Part shown: positions 1-9,000 of the stretch, in pieces
Position numbering within the stretch: the first letter of the stretch is position 1
Layout of the letters: each line of letters opens with the position of its first letter
NCBI GenBank assembly: GCA_964019335.1
Contig: OZ025709.1
Location: 434,001-498,000, forward strand
Source: Diplonema japonicum
Taxonomy: Eukaryota; Euglenozoa; Diplonemea; Diplonemida; Diplonemidae
DNA: 64,000 bases
Reading direction: 5' to 3'
The notes under the pieces: generated by a model
Databases searched by the model: none
What the model was told of the DNA's origin: nothing
What the model saw: the letters and a program-made list of their open reading frames with translations, nothing else
Program-made: the position numbers and the translations under genes

Positions 1-604
1 GGGGGGATGAATTTATTGCACTAATAAAATCCATTGACGCAGGATCTGTTCTCTTTCCCCCCCCCCCTTTTTCCCTTCCCCGTTCTCTTCAGGTGTCTCT
101 CTGAAGGGGGGGGGGAGGGAAAAGAAGGCTTGGTAACAAAAAAGGGGGGTGTGCGAAGGAGATAATTCACTACAGCTCTTACTCACTGTGGATGTCTGGT
201 GAGATCTTCACACGGCAGATTAGATTTTTTTTTTTAAAAAAAGAATAAGAAAAACAGGGTGGGCAGCAAAGTGCAACAAGGGGAGAACCTACACTACTGG
301 ACATGTGCGTGTTAAGAAAAGAATGGGGGTGGGGGGTAGGAAAACACACTTTTTTTTTATTATATATTTGTTCATCTCTCTCTTATTTTTTTTTCTTTCT
401 GCACAAAAAAAAAAGAAGAAAAAAAAAAAAAAAAACACACTACTTAAAAATGTCTCCGTCACCCCCCTACTTCTTTGCTCCCCACCCCTTCCTACAGCCA
501 ACACAGGGTACTATAGGTATTCTTCTGAACCCTTCCCTTCTTTTTTTTTCTTTTTTGTTTGTCCCCCCCCCCCCCCCCCCCCCCTCTCGTTCCGTCCTCT
601 TTTT
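1..604. other. Low-complexity intergenic DNA downstream of Sec23
   Basis: No gene is supported. The stretch is dominated by homopolymers and near-homopolymers: poly-C at about 563-584, poly-A at 405-435 and several poly-G and poly-T runs. Short open frames here consist of runs of F, K and P read through these tracts. On the minus strand an AATAAA-type hexamer lies near 353-358, about 250 nt past the Sec23 stop, and could be its polyadenylation signal, but in such A/T-rich DNA this is weak. Confidence 0.6.
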
Positions 605-2169
605 CTAGTTGCTTTCTTGACTACATGCAAGTTTCTTCAGTTTGTTCATGAAGGTCTGCAAATTTGCGTCGTCAGTGTGGATGACCTATAAAAAAAAAAA
701 AAAAAAAAGTATTTTTTTCTTTGCTCCGCAAACACAAACCTGAGTCTCGGACCCCACGGAGGAAGAAGAGGTGTCGCTGGGGTTGGTTTTGTAGAGGAGG
801 TACCTGGCTTGGCTGCCATATTGGTCACAAATAGTGATCTTGGGGACAGGGAAACGCCTTTCAAGGATTTTGGCCATGTCGGTGTGGGGTGCTTTGAGCT
901 GCTGGCCGAAAGACTCATACTCAGGCTGCTCATGGTACTTCATGTCCCTCCACTCAGCAATGGTCCTTCCATGGTGGATGATGATATCGAAGTACGTGTC
1001 GCACAATAGAATATTGTCATACTTGATACTCTTGGAGTCAAGTAGAACAGGCTGTGCCTCGTTGGTACCGTACTCGTACGCCATGAGCGAGGGCTGCAGC
1101 ATCACCACGCACTGAGGGACGGTTTCCCGGAACAAACACGACCTGAAGAATACAGTCTCGTCAACAGAGCTGTTAAACACCTGCAGGAACTCCGACCGCC
1201 TCAAATGGTACATAAATTGCGGGAACAACGAGTACTGCTGGTCCAGCTGCAGCGAGTCGGGGTCGCCAGGGTTGTAATTCGCAAACTTCTGCACGAACCG
1301 GATCAGCAACCTGTCCACCCATCGTAAAGTTGGCGGCAACGTGTTCCCGCTTTGTTCCATGTACTTCGCTGCCATCCTTCCGATAACACTTGCTGCCGTC
1401 ATCTGGTCGAAGGCGTAGACAGCGTTCATGACTGATTTGTGCGATGATTGTGCGATTTGCTGGCAGGTTGTGGTCACTCTTAGGCGTCGCACCCCGTTGC
1501 AGTCTACGAAAGACGTGATGAACTGCGCCAACCTGTTCCCCGATGAAGGGCTCTGTCCTTCCTCTTCCGGATCGAATACAACGCAGAAGCTTGTGTTTTG
1601 GTCTATCGTCGCTGTGCTCCATGCGCATGTCCTTGCCTCCCCCACTTCCACCTTGGTGCTCACGTTCGGGCTGCTCTTCTCCAGCCCTCTGCACGGTCCG
1701 ATGCAGCCGGCGATTTTCGTTTCACTCGACGTTTGCACCTCCAGCACAGCGTCAAAGAACATATTGTTCACACCTCTGTCCTCCAGCCGTTGGAACATTT
1801 TTTGCATTGAATTTTTGAACACCGGTGAGTGGAAGGTGTCGCTAGACAGTATGTACCCCCCTGTGTAGGTCACAGCCTCGGACAGCTCCAGCAGACCGAC
1901 CTGCGATTATCATTATTATTTTCTGTATTGTGCGCAGACCTGGTCTAACGATATCATGAACAGGTCCAAGCAGAACCCGATCGCTTTCAGCCTTGTGGCG
2001 ATCCCCTTCCCGAACTCTGTGGCCTTCGCCATGTGCGGCGCCAGCCCGTCCTTGATGTCTGCGTGTGACCGCAGTGTCTCCTCCTCCGACAGCGACACCA
2101 TGCGACCGGGACCCCTTGTGCAAGGCCCTGACAGGAACAGCATCAGTCGGCCATTGTGGTTCACCTTAC

Positions 2170-2200
<31 letters not shown>

Positions 2201-3048
2201 TGTGATTGCCTGCATACGTCATGTCCTGCCAAGAGTTCTGCTGTGGCGACAGCCACTTCGAGTGCTGCTCCTGTGGACCTCTGTGCCCTCTCACGGGGCG
2301 GCACCGGCCACGGGTCGGGCTGCAGGTCTTCCATGATGGACTGCAATGCGATCTCAGCTTCTGAGATCGGCAGCAGCACCTTCCCTTCGACACCTTGCCC
2401 GCTGCCTACCTTTGCGCCCTTCTTCACCCCGAGGTACTCCCTCACCTTGTCTTGTGTGTAGCTGCCTGTCTTTGGAAGGCCTGTGAAGACGACGCACCGG
2501 GTCCCATCGTAGCCTGTCTCCCAGACGGTGACGTGCTGGCCGACGGTGATGAGCCCGACGAGGGAGTCGGGTGGGAGGCGCGTAAGGGACTGGAGGAGCG
2601 CGTCTTTTTCACCTTCGAGCTCACCGGGATTTGTAGCCACGTCAAGGATGTAGATGAACACTGGGGGGGGCGTCTTGACGCGGGGCAGCTCGTACTCTAC
2701 AGTGCAGACGCCCTGCTGGAAGTCGGGGGTGATCTGGTCGGAGCCGCAGGAGAGGTCGTTCCTCGTCCGACAGAAGGGGCACGTCCAGCATCTGCCTGAG
2801 AAGTCAAGCCGGCAGAAACTGTTGCTGACAGCCCCACACTGTTTGCACTTGTTGGGCGCCCCTTTGATAGATGGTGTGGGTGTGTGGCTCTTCAAAGGTG
2901 TGATGACACACGCCAAGGGGACCACCATGTCAGGTATGTACGTAGCCCCGTTCGAGGCGCCCCTGTCCTTCGCGGGCTTGGGGGGGTACGTGTGCCACGT
3001 CCACCGCACCCCGTCGTTGTCTTCCATTGTTTGGAAGTAGTCGGCCAT
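605..3048 (-). CDS. SEC23: COPII coat GTPase-activating protein Sec23 (four exons)
   Basis: Sec23 pairs with Sec24 as the inner COPII coat on endoplasmic-reticulum exit sites and activates the GTPase Sar1. Exons are 3048-2218, 2170-1940, 1900-740 and 685-605; removing three GT-AG introns (47, 39 and 54 bp, all in phase 0) gives 767 residues, close to the usual length of about 765. The N-terminus MADYFQTMEDNDGVRWTW fits the family; a CKQC...CPFC zinc finger follows near residues 66-90, then the trunk/vWA-like core (DVATNPGELEGEKDALLQSL), the beta-sandwich and helical regions, and a gelsolin-like C-terminus ending VIHTDDANLQTFMNKLKKLA. The frame joins were read by hand but each restores family-like sequence. 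Intron 1 is mostly a TG repeat; intron 3 contains a long poly-T tract just before its TATAG acceptor. The start ATG is the first one before the conserved block. The gene looks intact. TIP41-like lies upstream in the same orientation. Confidence 0.95.
2172..2201. repeat. (TG)n microsatellite inside Sec23 intron 1
   Basis: About 14 TG units on the plus strand, which read as CA repeats in the sense of the gene. They make up most of the 47-bp intron 2171-2217, whose donor reads GTATGC and whose acceptor is the CACAG at the end of the repeat. Length changes in the repeat would change intron length but not the coding frame. Confidence 0.9.
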
Positions 3049-3691
3049 CGATAATCCTGCCCTGCCCCTGCTATGTGTGATTTAGTTTTGAAAAAAAAAA
3101 AAAAAAGAACGAAAAGAAAATCACCACTAAGGGGACCCCCCCCACAAATATCTAAAAGATTTAAATAAACGAGGGAAAGGGAGGGGTCTTTTTTTCCTCT
3201 TTATTTCCATAAAAATAGTATCCTAGATCCTTATTTGGGACCAACATCAGCCTCCTTCCAGAGGGGAGGCCGAAAGTTGAAGAGTTTAGCCTTTTTTTTT
3301 TTTTTTTATATTATGAACTCAAGGGTACGGGGAACTGGTTTCAAAAAAGAAATTTGAGGTTTCTTTACATCTCGCAGAATCACAATTACACAAGATGATG
3401 CCCTGCAAGGCGCACCAGCAGTACCAACGCACAGGAAGATCAGCAATAACAACAACAAAAAAGGCGGGAAAAAAAAACCAACAGAAGGCTATCAAGAGCC
3501 ACAATCCATTTTTTTTTTTTGACCTGTCTCCGACCTTTCCTGCACAAAAAAAACCCCCCCTTTTAGGTCAAAACACTGGGGGAAAGGGGAAGAAAAAAAA
3601 AAAAAAAAAAAAGAAAAAAACCTGTTGGTCCAAAGAATAATAATAATAAAGAGGCTAGCTTTCACAAAAAAAAAAAAAAAAAAAAACCTTG
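3049..3691. other. Intergenic region between Sec23 and TIP41-like
   Basis: No gene seen. It contains the Sec23 5' flank (poly-A 3090-3105), a poly-T run at 3292-3307, poly-A at 3594-3612 and 3666-3686, and a poly-C run near 3136. Open frames here are interrupted by homopolymers and show no recognisable protein. Confidence 0.6.
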
Positions 3692-4462
3692 TTACAAGAT
3701 AAACGTGCGAGTCTCATCCTTGGTGACAGGGAGGGTCTGGGCCAGCTGGTCAGGGTTGGTGTAAAGTTTGAGTGGTGGGGAGTCATCACTGTGCATCGAA
3801 GCGTCTGTGGCCATGTCCTCGATGTCCTTGAGGCGGGTGGTGGCCTGCATGGTCATCTCGTTGGTGCCGAACTTGTGAAACCAACGCACATCCTTCACGA
3901 TAACACGCACCCTGTCAACTCTGATGAACTGCCTGAGCAGCACGAACCAGCAGGTGGGCATGGTCCGGGACTTCAGCGTTACTTTCGACGTTCCGCAATC
4001 ATCCAAATCATCTTCAAACAGGTCAGCGGACATGAAGTGCTGGATGGGTTGGCTGGTGTCCTGCAGCAGTGCGATATCGATAGTGCCGCCCTCTTTGCTC
4101 TCTATTGCGGGGTCTACTCCAGTGAAATTTTGCATTTCGTACGTCCAGTGCAGCCCTGAGTGGAAGGTGTCAACGTCCTTCTTCTTCCATAGGTCGCTGT
4201 AGGTGCACTTCACGTCTTTCGCCGCCTCCTCTTTGCTCACTTTCGCCGCTTCGATCGCCTGCACCGCTGTGAACTCCAACACCTTCTTCCCCTTGTGCTC
4301 CATCTTCAAGTAGTGCCCCTCGAACACCTGGTCCGGGAGGTTCGTCACCTTTAATGTCTCGCAGATCTCATCGTCCCTTTCGCTTGTGAGGATGCCCCCT
4401 CCGTTCCCGCTCTCTATCCGCCACTCGCGTGTCTCGAACACTTCAACTCCTTCAAGCGACAT
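3692..4462 (-). CDS. TIP41-like protein (PP2A/TOR pathway regulator)
   Basis: A 256-residue protein of the TIP41/TIPRL family, which binds PP2A-type phosphatase catalytic subunits and, in yeast, acts in TOR signalling through Tap42. Visible family blocks are ILTSERDDEICETL and FEGHYLKMEH near the N-terminus, a central HWTYEMQNFTG, an acidic LFEDDLDDCGTSK, and the diagnostic stretch MPTCWFVLLRQFIRVDRVRV followed by KDVRWFHKFGTNEM, which lines up with the human segment around its LLLRFFLR motif. The length matches the usual 260-290. The frame is open for 16 further codons upstream, but the ATG at 4462 places the start directly before family-like sequence. No intron is needed. It lies in the same orientation as Sec23 and the sacsin-like gene; no operon logic applies. 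Confidence 0.9.
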   Translation of the reverse strand: MSLEGVEVFETREWRIESGNGGGILTSERDDEICETLKVTNLPDQVFEGHYLKMEHKGKKVLEFTAVQAIEAAKVSKEEAAKDVKCTYSDLWKKKDVDTFHSGLHWTYEMQNFTGVDPAIESKEGGTIDIALLQDTSQPIQHFMSADLFEDDLDDCGTSKVTLKSRTMPTCWFVLLRQFIRVDRVRVIVKDVRWFHKFGTNEMTMQATTRLKDIEDMATDASMHSDDSPPLKLYTNPDQLAQTLPVTKDETRTFIL

Positions 4463-4850
4463 GGCGACGTGGTCCTGTTGATGGTTGCAGTGGATGCTAG
4501 GGATGCACAAGGGGGAAATAAAAGAGAGAGAGAAAAAAAGGTGCTATAAAAAAGATTTTTTTTCTTCCTTTTTGAGAGAGAGAGAGAGAGAGAGAGAAGA
4601 AAAAGAACGCTCGTTGAAATATGGGAGAGGGCCACAGAAGCAAATCAACTCCAAACTGGAGCGTGTGTTGTTGGAGGCATGCTTCACTGGCGCAAACAAT
4701 CAAATGATGGTAAATATACAGGTACTTGGCCTGTACTGAAATTGATAGAGAGGCAAAGAACACTCATCAATATGACGCTGCTTCTACAGGCGCATCATAG
4801 TTGGTGGTGATGGTCTTTTCTTTCATTTCCTTATTCAGTTGAATAGTGGA
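4463..4850. other. Intergenic region with GA microsatellite
   Basis: No gene seen. A (GA)n tract at about 4574-4597 lies in an A/G-rich stretch upstream of the TIP41-like start. The segment from about 4620 to 4850 has mixed composition and probably includes the 3' flank of the sacsin/BTB/PARP-like locus, whose last readable frame stops at 4851. Confidence 0.55.
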
Positions 4851-5015
4851 TCAGATACTCAGACGACCAAAGACAGAGTCACAGGCATCAGGAGCACGGT
4901 AGGTGTCCAGACCAACAGTAGCTTTGTATGTCTTGCCCAGCCGCACACGGCTGCAGAACATATAACCCTGTCCCCCTGCGTACTCATGGCACTTGCATGC
5001 CTGGTCACTGAAATA
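4851..5015 (-). pseudogene. PARP-like catalytic tail, out of frame with the BTB-like ORF
   Basis: In the frame ending at 4851 the sequence reads YFSDQACKCHEYAGGQGYMF and continues CSRVRLGKTYKAT...RAPDACDSVFG. This resembles the C-terminal half of a PARP/ADP-ribosyltransferase domain (the GxGIYFS..A..S..Y motif, then a YMFLCRV-like strand and the R-P...D-S-V block). The upstream frame (5005-6048) ends in NLFGAGIFQ then a stop, so the GAGI of one frame meets the YFSD of the other; a missing TA unit at the TATA near 5012-5015 would explain the break. The LFHGT segment with the NAD-binding histidine is not seen between the two parts, so catalysis is doubtful. It could be real decay, a sequencing indel, or an unusual junction. 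I call it a broken continuation rather than a separate gene. Confidence 0.5.
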
Positions 5016-6048
5016 TACCCGCACCAAAAAGGTTCTCGTACGAGTCATTCTCTTTAAGCTCCCATTTCTTCAACACCGCCTTCGCACGGACCAACTCCTT
5101 GCTGCTGTGGTACATGCTCCACAAGCTTTCGTCCACCACACGTTCCATCGACTTGATATGGAACTTGACCCTGCATCTTCCGCACACCGTGGAATTCATG
5201 ATGCCCTCCATCCTGACGCGCAGGTCGTCTGCCTCTACCTCTTTCCAATAAGGGGGAAAGATCGAAACATAAGGTGCTACCGGAGCTCCTTCTAGATACT
5301 GCCTCAGGTACTCACTTAGATATTCGCACTCAAGGTCCCTTGCCATCTTCCAAGCCTTCTCGACATCTTCTGGGCTCATGCCCTCAGTGAGCACGTCTGA
5401 GTGGTACAGGTAGCGCTTCAGAAGCTTCACTGCACTCAAGGGATATATGCGGTTTGTCTGCAGGTAGTACTGTGGCTTGTCTGTCTTCTCGAGGCAGAGC
5501 CTGCCAGCACAAGCAGGTATCACGAGCTCCAACACCAAGCGATGCACACGCACGCTCACCTCCTCGTGTTCCTCGTTGTGGGCAAATACGACGGTATCTG
5601 TTTGCTCCTCGTCCGCCTGCAAGAGGGCACCTATGTTTCTGGCCTCAGGTAGTGTCACATCATCACACTTCGGCTGCACATTGATTGCGTCCCACAAGTG
5701 CTCCAGGTCCCTCACGTTTTCGTTGATAGCGTACTGGTTGGGTGGGTTGTCAACCAACCTCCCAGCAGAGCACTTCTTCGGGTACATCAGGGATCCATCC
5801 ACAAGCAGCACGCACTTGACACCCGCAAGGAGCTTCAAGGCAGGATCGGACGAGGCACTTTCGTTCTCGCCAAGCTGCCTGTTCAGTTCCTCGTAGATGG
5901 GCTTCAGAATAGATAAGGACACAGTATTCTCTGCACATATTCTTGACAGGTGCCCAACAATGCCGTCCACAGGTGCCTCCTTCTCAATTAAGCGCTCTAG
6001 CTTGTCGCTGAGCGAGAACGGGAGCAGCAGGTACGACCCTCTTGCCAT
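5005..6048 (-). CDS. C-terminal segment of the sacsin-like protein: SIRPT-like, BTB-like and PARP-entry region
   Basis: A 347-residue open frame that starts 8 bp after the stop of the giant sacsin-like frame, on the same strand. Residues 1-110 (IYEELNRQLGEN..., KCVLLVDGSLMYPKKC) look like the repeated module of sacsin-like proteins. Residues about 155-255 look like a BTB/POZ domain (VRVHRLVLELVIPACAG, then LLKRYLYHSDVLTEG and AWKMARDLECEYLSEYLRQYL). The end (CRVKFHIKSMERVVDESLWS) resembles the strand that opens a PARP catalytic domain. The likeliest reading is that this is the 3' part of the gene at 6057-16238, separated by a one-base deletion in the T-run at 6058-6060. A separate gene using the ATG at 6048 is possible but less attractive, because sequence similarity to the module continues across the break. 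Confidence 0.6.
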   Translation of the reverse strand: MARGSYLLLPFSLSDKLERLIEKEAPVDGIVGHLSRICAENTVSLSILKPIYEELNRQLGENESASSDPALKLLAGVKCVLLVDGSLMYPKKCSAGRLVDNPPNQYAINENVRDLEHLWDAINVQPKCDDVTLPEARNIGALLQADEEQTDTVVFAHNEEHEEVSVRVHRLVLELVIPACAGRLCLEKTDKPQYYLQTNRIYPLSAVKLLKRYLYHSDVLTEGMSPEDVEKAWKMARDLECEYLSEYLRQYLEGAPVAPYVSIFPPYWKEVEADDLRVRMEGIMNSTVCGRCRVKFHIKSMERVVDESLWSMYHSSKELVRAKAVLKKWELKENDSYENLFGAGIFQ

Positions 6049-6056
6049 AAAGACGG

Positions 6057-9000
6057 CTAAACGGCTGAGTAGACATCGTCGACAGCATGGCAGGTACCGT
6101 TATGTGGGAAGATGTCACCCCGCAGGGAGCGGCACCTCTCGACTTCAGCATCCGGAAGTGTGTTGATCGTCTTGAAGAAGGCAGACTGGTACGCCTCGTG
6201 GTCCACGCTGCCTCGTAGCTTGGAGAGGTTCGGCTGCAGTAGGCTCTGCAACCCTTCAAAAGATCTGCAGGACTTCATGCACTTCGAGTAGACAGCAGGG
6301 ATCGAGGAGTCTTGACCGGACATTAGTATCTGCACCAGCGGGTCAGTGACATCCCAGTAGTCGCGCAGTCTCTTCTCACCTACGCGGACCAAGGCAAGGT
6401 CCTTCATGTGCGCCGTCAGGTCCTCTGTTGCAATGAGTTCAAGCATCTCTATAACGTGTTCCTTAGGCAAACATTCATCGAGTGTGAATTTCAAGAGTGT
6501 CTCTGTACACGACATTATGCTCAAATGGGGTTCTTTCTCCAATTCATCGAACCCCTCCTCACAAAGAGCGAAGACAGGAAAGTTATTTCTCAGTATGGCT
6601 GCGAAGCCTACAGTTTTAATTACTTTTTTACGAGACGAACCGAAGCTTCGAAGGAACGTGCATTCCCGTAGCGTGTACTCCTTGTGGTTTACGACAACTA
6701 GCTTCACGTCTTGCAGGTAGGAACTCGCCAGCTTGCCACCAACGAATGCCAGCAGCGCACGCAGCCCTCCAACACCCAAAGCGGAAACGTCAAGCTGGTT
6801 GATGTGCTTTTGCAAAAACGCCGCAACGAACTCCCTTGAGTCCCCCACATGCGATGCCTCGGCACTACCTGGCATAGGATCGCAGCTGAACCAGCAGCCC
6901 ATTCTTCTTAGGGATTGCAGGGGTTCCCGCCATGGCGCTGGTTCTTTTGGAGCAAGCAACGCACAATGTTTTCCGAAAAGCACAGTCTTCACTTTGCTAG
7001 TGTTATCAGCGGTATACCTACACACACGGACTTCGATCTTGTTCTCAAGAACCTCGATCTTGTTCTCAATCCAGTTGTACGGGTTTCGTTCAGAGAAATG
7101 TTTCCAAAATTCTCGTGCATCGATGTCTTGGAGATGGGACACAACATGGTTCGGGTTGCGTGGATCACACAGCCCTGTGCGCTTGGGGACGTCACTAAGT
7201 TGAGTTTTCACAACACTCAAAAAATCAATGGAGTTCAAGATACGATCTTTTGCAAGGACAATGGACTCTGTTCCACTGCTGCAGTGCCAGATGGGCTCGG
7301 AGCGGTGCATGAAGCCCTTCTTACAAAGCACGGGGCACTGCGTGAGGTCGTAGTCGGGCAGGGCCAGGAATATCCATTCAAAGAGCTCTGTATACAGGGC
7401 AGGGTCTGTGAAGGCGGTTTCAATGAACTCGTTGTGCACGCCGTCCCAATGCGGCTTAGTCAAGAAGGGGAACAACTTAAATACAGCTGCCAATGACTCT
7501 GGCACCACCACCAGCTGTGCCTTGTTGTACAGCCATTTCCGTGCCGAGCTTGACAGGTCAGTGTACTCTAATCGTAACGGCTTTTTTGGTGTTGGGGCGT
7601 GACGGCTGTTTGGTGTTGGGGCGTGACGGCTGTTTGGTGTAGTTTGCGTTATTGTTTCACTCGTAGTCGGTGGGCCCACTGAGCCTGACACTTGTGCGAA
7701 CCTGCTGCCCAAGAGCTCCTCTCGGATGTACGTTGCCGCCACAGCAGCATCGAACGGGAGGCTACAATTCTTCTTCTTGTAGCTCAAGGCTAACTTGGTG
7801 AAGATCCCAATATCTCTTTCTGTGACACTGGGCACCTGTGACACCAAAATACGTGCCCAACAGAGAGCGATGTGACTTCCATTCAGAGAACCGAACACAG
7901 CACATCCCGGCAGCACCGTTTGGAATTCTTGTACTTTGTCCGGAAAAACCTTTTGACCCGTTAGCCGTTTCGAACCGCAGAAAGCCACCTGTGTGTTCTC
8001 CTGACGCGCCACCACCCACTCTGTTCCGTTGACAGTGTGCTTCTGGGTGAGGCCGTTGTCTTCCACTTTAACTTTATATTCAGCGTTAGGAAATAACGAG
8101 ACAGGCTCGCCATTCTTACTAGCTGCGATCTTCAAATAACGCACATTCGAGAGGAACACAACTCGGTCTTCGTACTCCTTGATGTCAAGTAGACACTCGT
8201 CACGCAGTTTGAATGAAGTGAATTGCATTGCTGCCAGGTTGTCATTGACGAAGTAGTCCAGCCTGATGCACGTACCCTGCTGACAGACAGAAGAAGCCTC
8301 CCCTGACCAGTATCTGGGGATGCGTGGGTCGTTCTTCAACACGGTGACTGGCCATTCCCTTTTTTTCGCATCTTTGCAGCACATGTTGAGGTAGCAGATT
8401 GTGTCACCGCTACAAACACTTGCGTGGCAGCTGCCGTGCAGCAGCCACCTCCACTCCTCGTCAAAGCGCAACAATGGGAGCCAGTCGGTGATGACGCTGT
8501 CACTGTGCAAGTAAAGTGATGTGTTATAAGCATGCTTTTCTAAACGCCTGCTCTCGGCGTGATTTACCCCCATCTCCAGAATGACCCGCACATCCGTGGC
8601 CTCTGCATCCTCGCAGTACTGCACCCACCGTCTCACGTGTTCAGAAAAGATAGCGTCGTTCTCTATCTCGTTGCTGCGGTTAGCCCGAGTGGTGTGGTAG
8701 TTTTTGTTCTCACATTCCTCCAACAGCGGCAGCGTCATCTCGTTGATGCACAATGTACTCAGCTTGACAACCTTTAGCAGATTCGAGTATGGGATTGCTA
8801 TGTTGTGCAAGCTATGGCGCCCTTCCGGCCTTTCGTCAGCGGTGATGTCTTTAAAATACAGCTGATCAACTGGCCTCAGCACACCTTCCACATCAGGTGC
8901 AACTAATCTCTCGCAGTCCAGTTCAGGGAGATCCGGGAACGACTCAACTGCCTCCAAGCACTTCAACCATATGTTGTTTTGCATTTCTTCAGAACATTTT

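Noticed and set aside
303-691. Plus-strand open frames rich in F, K and P
   Set aside because: They read poly-T, poly-A and poly-C runs and the antisense of the last Sec23 exon.
5008-5041. A 34-nt GT-AG intron (minus strand, GTACGA...TTTCAG) that would join the BTB-like frame to the PARP-like tail
   Set aside because: It restores the frame but would cut out YENLFGAGI, which is the part that looks like the conserved PARP strand. It is also shorter than the three introns that I can support.
6057-6140. A 71-nt intron (GTGCCG...CTCAG) joining the sacsin-like and BTB-like frames
   Set aside because: It would remove RGDIFPHNGTCHAVDDVYS, which reads like normal protein of this family. A missing T explains the break more simply.
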